Below, in pieces: positions 58,625 through 64,000 of a stretch of 64,000 bases of DNA; the first letter of the stretch is position 1, and each line of letters begins with the position of its first letter. This DNA comes from Isoetes taiwanensis. Lineage: Eukaryota; Streptophyta; Lycopodiopsida; Isoetales; Isoetaceae. The notes beneath the pieces are model-generated. The model was not told the origin of the DNA. It did not search any database and saw only the letters and a program-made list of their open reading frames with translations. The stretch covers positions 5,685,310 to 5,749,309 of the forward strand of contig JAJEKV010000025.1 in NCBI GenBank assembly GCA_021234155.1, read 5' to 3'. The position numbers and the translations under genes are program-made.

Positions 58625-59804
58625 ATGACAAACACCTCAACTGACAAACGAGTAGAACAGGACACCACCGGCCTATCATCAATCTTCATCAAATGGGAAG
58701 AATATTTGGTAACCAACGGCATCAAGAATTTTCTAGATGTCAACCTCCCGGCTACCACGTCCACGAGGTCACATCAGAAAGAGGATCTCGACGCCTTCAC
58801 CAACTCGACGCACATGAGTTTCAAATGGAAGAATGCAAGGCAGCAAAATATAGGTGCAGGAAGACGTTAGACATCGATGCCACGTTGGCATCACGAGCTA
58901 AGTTCAGAGGGCATAATCTTCCGTCGAGGAGAGAAGTCATGGCGACACAGGAGCGTATAGAAACCGGAGGGAAGACCACCACGACCTTGCAGCCCAGCAG
59001 CTCAAGCGAATGTCATGCAACGTCACCAAAAGGAGCAACCAAGCTAGGCAACCACAAAGCACCTAAGGATGACCAGGACCAGCTCCCTTGCACCAGCAGG
59101 AGAACTTTCATCGGTTCCAAAAAGTAGGAGAACATGAGAGGGAAGAGACGCATATCAGGGAAGGAACATCTCCGACTTGAAGGCCTATATCAGCATTAGG
59201 GGCAAGATCATGGAGGAGAATATTCCGCTCGAACAAGAATTTCGGACCCAGAAACACCTAGAAACCAAAGGAGGGACGACCTTATTACGTCAGCCAAGGA
59301 GTGAGAGACTCGAATGGATAGGACCCAAGGGACGGAGGAGACGACCTAGCCAGCAGGTACAAATCATGCAAAGGCGACCAGAAGGAGCTAGGGTAGGTGC
59401 AATGGAGATGACCACACTTCCAAGCACAGGAGAGGCACCTCGGAATGAAGCAAAGCCCAATCAACAGGGGCGCACTCAGAAATTCAACCTACGGAGGAAT
59501 GACAATGCCTGCCTACTGACCACGATCTCAGAGCTTCGAAGACATTCAAGAACGCTCGACTGCAATAGCCAGGTGATCAACCGATCAATGGCACCGCACA
59601 TCGGCAACCTTGCAACGACACACTGCATATAGGGACGTTGAGCGGTCACCGCATTCCTTACAACGGACATACACATTAAGGAGGAGCATCTTTTTCAAGG
59701 GATCACATCGACGAACACTCTTCGCAACTTGGGGTGACGAGCTCGGATTAGACATGAAGCTCAACAATAGTAGCAACATCTCAAGGAATCCGAGTCAACC
59801 GTAA
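58625..59804 (+). pseudogene. Gag-like region of the LARD-like element, uncertain
   Basis: Overlapping frames with SSIFIKWEEYLVTNGIKNFL and DVNL (58,625-58,870), KTLDIDATLASRAKFRGHNL (58,693-59,127), a 151-codon stretch (59,177-59,632) rich in Arg, Gln and Lys, and then LSGHRIPY near 59,635-59,665, which might be a decayed zinc knuckle. The region is where gag should be, and the basic composition fits a nucleocapsid, but no gag family motif is certain. The left-copy counterpart (18,950-20,134) shows the same blocks. It could also be non-coding sequence with chance frames. Confidence 0.35.
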
Positions 59805-62800
59805 CTAAGAAGATGCAAAAGAAAAACCAAGGATCAAATGCGATAGGAGGAGGGAAAACCCTAAAGGAGTATAAACATTTAAGTAGATCTTCGTAGTTGT
59901 TTTGAAAAAGTAGATGAATTAAAATCCCAATGTAAATGCGTATATGTCTATTGTATATCTTGGGTGCTCACAGATATAGTGGAGAAACATGAGTTTAAAG
60001 TCATGTTTTACGGATTTAGCGCTTAGATCAGGAAGCTCCTTCACTTCGACTACCAAATGAGGAAGCAAGGAAGCACAACTATAGCCCAAGATCAAAATGG
60101 AAGAGCAAGTACGAGGGAGAAACGACCAGAGCCCAAGCAAACCTTCGACTCCAAACACTTCGGGAAGTGCCCTCAAGTAGAAGACCGCTCGCCCACCCAA
60201 TGTCGAGAATAAGAGACAACACCGGTCATGTCAAGATCATCGCCATCGCACTGCGAGGACATCGCCGTATGCACCACTACCTCTTGTAGCAAATGACAAC
60301 ACTTGACGAACTTATGACACGAGTGGCCTCAACAATAGAAGGAGGAACGACCCGACATCAACGAGCCAACTAAGAAGGCACATCTCGACAACCATAATTC
60401 CACCTCGTGGTAATATAGGGTGATGCGCTATGACACGCGGTATTAGATGGAGATGCACTTACGAAAAGGCAATCGCGACGAGGAGATATGCCTTCAACAA
60501 CTAGGTGATGGCTTCACGGGTACTCCTACCAAGAATTAGAAGAGAAGAAGCCGATCATATCTCCGATGTGTGGCACGCCAAACGCCCAAGGTAGAAGCAT
60601 TCGACACCTTAACGACAAGGATAGCAACAAGCACCTTCTCAAAAAAGAGAGTTCAAGATAATAGCCGTGCTATTCAACGACAACAAGATATCTAAGGCGT
60701 GTACTTCTTCAACTCAAGGGTCAAGCCGCAGATATAAGGATCCATCATCCCGACAATATAGCCGCCAGGAAGAGAGCCATGAAGCTTTACTTGACAGAGA
60801 GACCGACATGCATAGAGGGACAAAGGTCAGGAACTGAAAGCTGGAGAAGTGCTAGCAACCGACTTCTTCCACGAGCTCCCTAGAGGCAACAGGAGGATCA
60901 AAACTGACGGGCACAATCAAAACCACCGGAGGGTACCTCAAGACAAGAAGACTCAAGATAGCACCGAGGAACGTGACAATGTCCAAGCCAGGTGACCGAG
61001 GGGATCAAACAAGGAAGATTGGAAGCTCGATGGAGAAGCAATTAGGTGAGGCGAGGCGAGCCGATAACTTGCACGCGGACTTGCATGCAACTTGGTGAAC
61101 CCAAGGATGGACGATTCAAAGAACAACTGCAGAAGAGAACAACTCCAGAGGAGTATAGCCAAAGGAAGCGCGCAAGACCTCAAGAGACGCCTCCAAATAG
61201 CTTCAAGTATCATGAAGGGGGAACAATTACCGCCGAGAACGGGGATCGGAAGGTGATCGAAATGTCGAAGCATCAACGACCAGCACACCTTTAGTTAGAA
61301 TGTGATGCAAAGCGTGTTGTGCCATAGCCGACAAACATCGGAGGACCCAAGTATATCAACGAGTTACCCCGGAGTACGAGCTGACGTACAAATAGGAGGA
61401 TATAGATCGTCAACACCATTGCACCGGGAGGAACACCGATGACATTACCAAGGAGTAGGTGTGCAACTCGAAGGGAGGCACAAGGGGGACTTAATAGCTC
61501 TAGTAGTAATTGTAATTATGTAAGCTATATGCTTTGCATATATAGTTCCCTTGTTATTTCTTCCCTCCCATAGCGTAACAAATCAAAGGAAGAGATGTCA
61601 GGCAATTTGCAGGGGTGAAGCAATCAACATCCTCAACACTCTTCAGGCAACAAGAGGCCAAGCCACCAGCAATGAGAGGCTTCTAACGAACAAAGTCAAC
61701 CTCTACATCAAAGGGGAGCCACCGTCAAGGAGACTGAAGTATCGAGCGACTCGGAAGAACGTACCTTGCTACTTCAAGCAGGCAACGAGTGGATGAGCTT
61801 CTAGCAAGCTCAGGGATCTAAGGCCATGGGGCCTAGTAGGTTAAATGTACGGACGGCAACATCCATATTGGGATTAGAAGGCATTGCTGGATATTCTCGC
61901 TGAAAGGATTGCCTCAATATTGAGCTAAGCATCAAGGATTGGGAAGGAAACGCATAGGAGTGACTAAAATTATACATGATTGTTAACAGTCATCCAACGT
62001 ATTGAAACCGCTTGGTGAGATTGATCTCCTCGCTAAGAAGGAATCATTACTAGGATAATTGTTGACCATGTATAAATATAGCACCTCCAAAAGAATAATC
62101 CAACCGAAAGAAAAGAGGTAATCTAACAAGTCCGGCCAACTTGTTACGATGGCATCAATTCGATTGGTAGGAATATTCCAAGAGTTTAAATAACTAAGAA
62201 AGGGGGAATCTCTAGAATATAAAAGAATAATACATGTAAGGTACATCTAAAATAAGAATTATAGTAATCAAATAGTCTTTTGAGACAAAAGGAATTGTCG
62301 TCATGACAAAACCTTGTGGTTTAGAATCGTTCTAACCAAGTAGATAACCCATAACTATATTGAAATAAATGATAACATAATATGTGCATCCATCTTAGAG
62401 TAAATATATTTGTACTATCGGAAGTAATGTATCCGATACTATGATAATGTAAATTCATAAATATTACCTTAGGGTAATTATGTTAATCGCATGCATTAAA
62501 AGAGCCAGCAGAAATCATGCAGCTTTCAAGTTAATCTACGCATGCAGCCTATGCTAGGTATGGGTTAAGACTCCACGGCCACGACGGAAGAAGCATCCTC
62601 TTCCTACGCCGGGAGATTAGTCATGCATCCATTTAGTTAATTAGATGGGTGGGTAGCTTATAACCATAATTTTGTTAATAATTAAAATGGTATTAATGTA
62701 GTGTCGACCTGCGGGCCAATAGAGCGCTCCGGAGGGCAAGGACGTCGAGCTACAAAGACTTGCAACACAAGTTTTGTTGGAATGTGTTGCAAGGAATGAA

Positions 62801-63080
62801 GAGTACCTCGAAGGATAATTGTATATGAAATTATTAAATCTTGATAAACTTAAATGTCGTATTAAGTAAGCCTAATAAGTACCCTGCTTTAATAGAGTTA
62901 TGAATTGATAAGTTATTGGGATAATGCAATGTCCTAGTAATGTTTTAAAAAAATATTACCTTAGAGTAATTCTAATAATTGTGTAAGTATAATAGTAATA
63001 AATTGTATGCATCAAGTTGGTTGCAGGACAGGAAGATCCCAAGGTGGGGAGACTCCTGATGCTGCGGACAGCATCAATTC
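59805..63080 (+). other. LARD-like interior without recognisable coding
   Basis: About 3.3 kb with only short frames and no enzyme motif. A small palindrome, ATTACCTTAGGGTAAT or with one change, occurs at 62,463-62,478 and 62,955-62,970. Left-copy counterpart is 20,135-23,424. Confidence 0.5.
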
Positions 63081-63093
63081 AAGGTGGGGAGAA

Positions 63094-64000
63094 TGTGACG
63101 TTCCAGCATAACATACGGTATGAATACGTATATTATACTGACACGTCACTAGTACATGTCGACTCAGACGACATGTACACAGCGACCGTAAAGGGTAGTA
63201 CCCTAGGGTACGACCTTGTGAACCATTATATTGCACATGTTAAAGCAACATGTGAATATAATCCCTTTTTGCCACGTGGCAATGACCCATTGACCAAAAA
63301 GGGACCAGCCCTAAATGCGTGGAGATAAAGGGGCATAAACCCTAAAAGGGAAACCCTTTCAGTTCTCAGCCCAGAGTCTCGGATTGGAGCAGCAGAGGAT
63401 GCATTTCCGCTGAGCGAAGGGGCGAGAAGTCGGATTTCCTAGGTTGCGGCTTCGATCCAAGATCGCCAGACCGAGATCGCAAAGCATGGACGCTTTCGGG
63501 GGAGTGGGAACCGCCAAGATGCGGGTGAGCGGTTGATTCGATAGGTAGATCCGAAGTTATCGGGCCTCTTTCAATAGGTTTAGCATTCATTCTTAGCTAT
63601 AGGCGACCCCTCTGACCTAAGAATGATAGACACTAACAAAGGAACCTAACCATGTATGATTAGGTAGATTAGAATAGATGTATTCTATTATTTTCAGTTC
63701 TGTTGTGATGATGTTTTGACATTCTATGCGCCACTCTTGTGTATTGGGAAGGGGGGTAGAGACCCAGAGCCCAAGTAGTTGTATGATCATAGTTTTAGCC
63801 CATTAATTCCCATTAACGCGGCTCAGTGCATAAGAGCCCTTTGGTCGTGGGTGGCGGGCTAGGACCGGCCGACAAGGAAGGGCTTGTCGATCACGATTGA
63901 TCCCCTCAGTGCGTGGCGACGGCCGGGAAACATTGTGGGCTAGGCCTAATACCCTGGCACTGCGTGAGGGCAGGGTATGGGTTCGACACCTCTTGGGTGA
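63094..64000 (+). repeat. 3' LTR of the LARD-like element, right copy, first 907 bp
   Basis: Starts TGTGACGTTCC after the purine tract and follows the 5' LTR at 55,261 with few differences. It continues past the window end. Confidence 0.9.

Larger units (their letters stand above)
55261..64000 (+). mobile_element. Large non-autonomous LTR retrotransposon (LARD-like), right copy, runs off the window
   Basis: 5' LTR 55,261-56,811, one spacer base, initiator-Met primer site TGGTATCAGAGCT (56,813-56,825), 6.27-kb interior, polypurine tract AAGGTGGGGAGAA (63,081-63,093), 3' LTR from 63,094 to beyond 64,000. LTR termini TGTGACG...CGTCACA and the purine tract resemble those of the chromovirus, so that family could supply its enzymes. 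I find no RT, protease, RNase H or integrase motif in the interior on either strand. Expected full length is about 9.4 kb. The two LTRs are very similar where both are visible, pointing to recent movement. Confidence 0.88.

Noticed and set aside
62463..62970. Paired palindromes ATTACCTTAGGGTAAT as regulatory sites
   Set aside because: Only two copies, inside retroelement sequence, with nothing to link them to a function.
55261..64000. Autonomous gypsy element with hidden pol
   Set aside because: No RT, RNase H, protease or integrase block could be found on either strand in either copy, although such blocks remain visible in the equally noisy chromovirus.

Overview
This is nuclear DNA of a land plant, most likely a seed plant; the species cannot be told from the sequence. 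The evidence is a plant-type DNA-3-methyladenine glycosylase I gene with short GT-AG introns, several Ty1/copia and Ty3/gypsy LTR retrotransposons primed by initiator tRNA-Met, and a CACTA-like terminus. Retroelements make up most of the window and there is only one kind of host gene.

Layout. Positions 1-23,913 and about 44,880-64,000 are two copies of one segment. In order each holds: the 5' end of a chromovirus (Ty3/gypsy, minus strand) ending in the same 5-bp target duplication, a repeat-rich spacer, the glycosylase gene, a small tandem array, an intergenic spacer, and a large non-autonomous LTR element (plus strand). The glycosylase gene is intact in the right copy (five exons, 425 codons, 50,054-52,137) and carries several single-base indels in the left copy (10,444-12,529). 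The left copy also has a 4.8-kb copia element (5,016-9,841) in the gene's upstream region, and that element is bracketed by a 450-bp duplication of host DNA. Between the copies (23,914-34,907) lie a copia element lacking its 3' LTR, a 5'-truncated LINE with a (TTCTA)n tail, a CACTA-like end with clustered palindromes, and the remnant of a third copia. Then comes the complete 13.07-kb chromovirus at 34,908-47,975, with LTRs, target duplication, primer-binding site and polypurine tract.

The two most unusual things are both inside retroelements. (1) The chromovirus, whose integrase ends in a chromodomain, has about 4.5 kb of extra sense-strand sequence between its 5' LTR and gag. This contains a clear histone H3 core (44,366-44,741) between two unidentified ORFs. 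(2) The non-autonomous element has, just after its primer-binding site, four hairpins spaced 214, 214 and 213 bp apart (57,067-57,780). Their stems are conserved while the spacers have diverged, and they are also present in the left copy.

Quality caution. The copies disagree far more in transposon sequence than in the gene, and many disagreements fall at CAG/CTG or CG sites. This resembles uncorrected long-read base-calling error at methylated CHG/CG sites. The duplication itself could be real or could be two haplotypes assembled in tandem. Frameshifts in all the retroelement ORFs should be read with that in mind.
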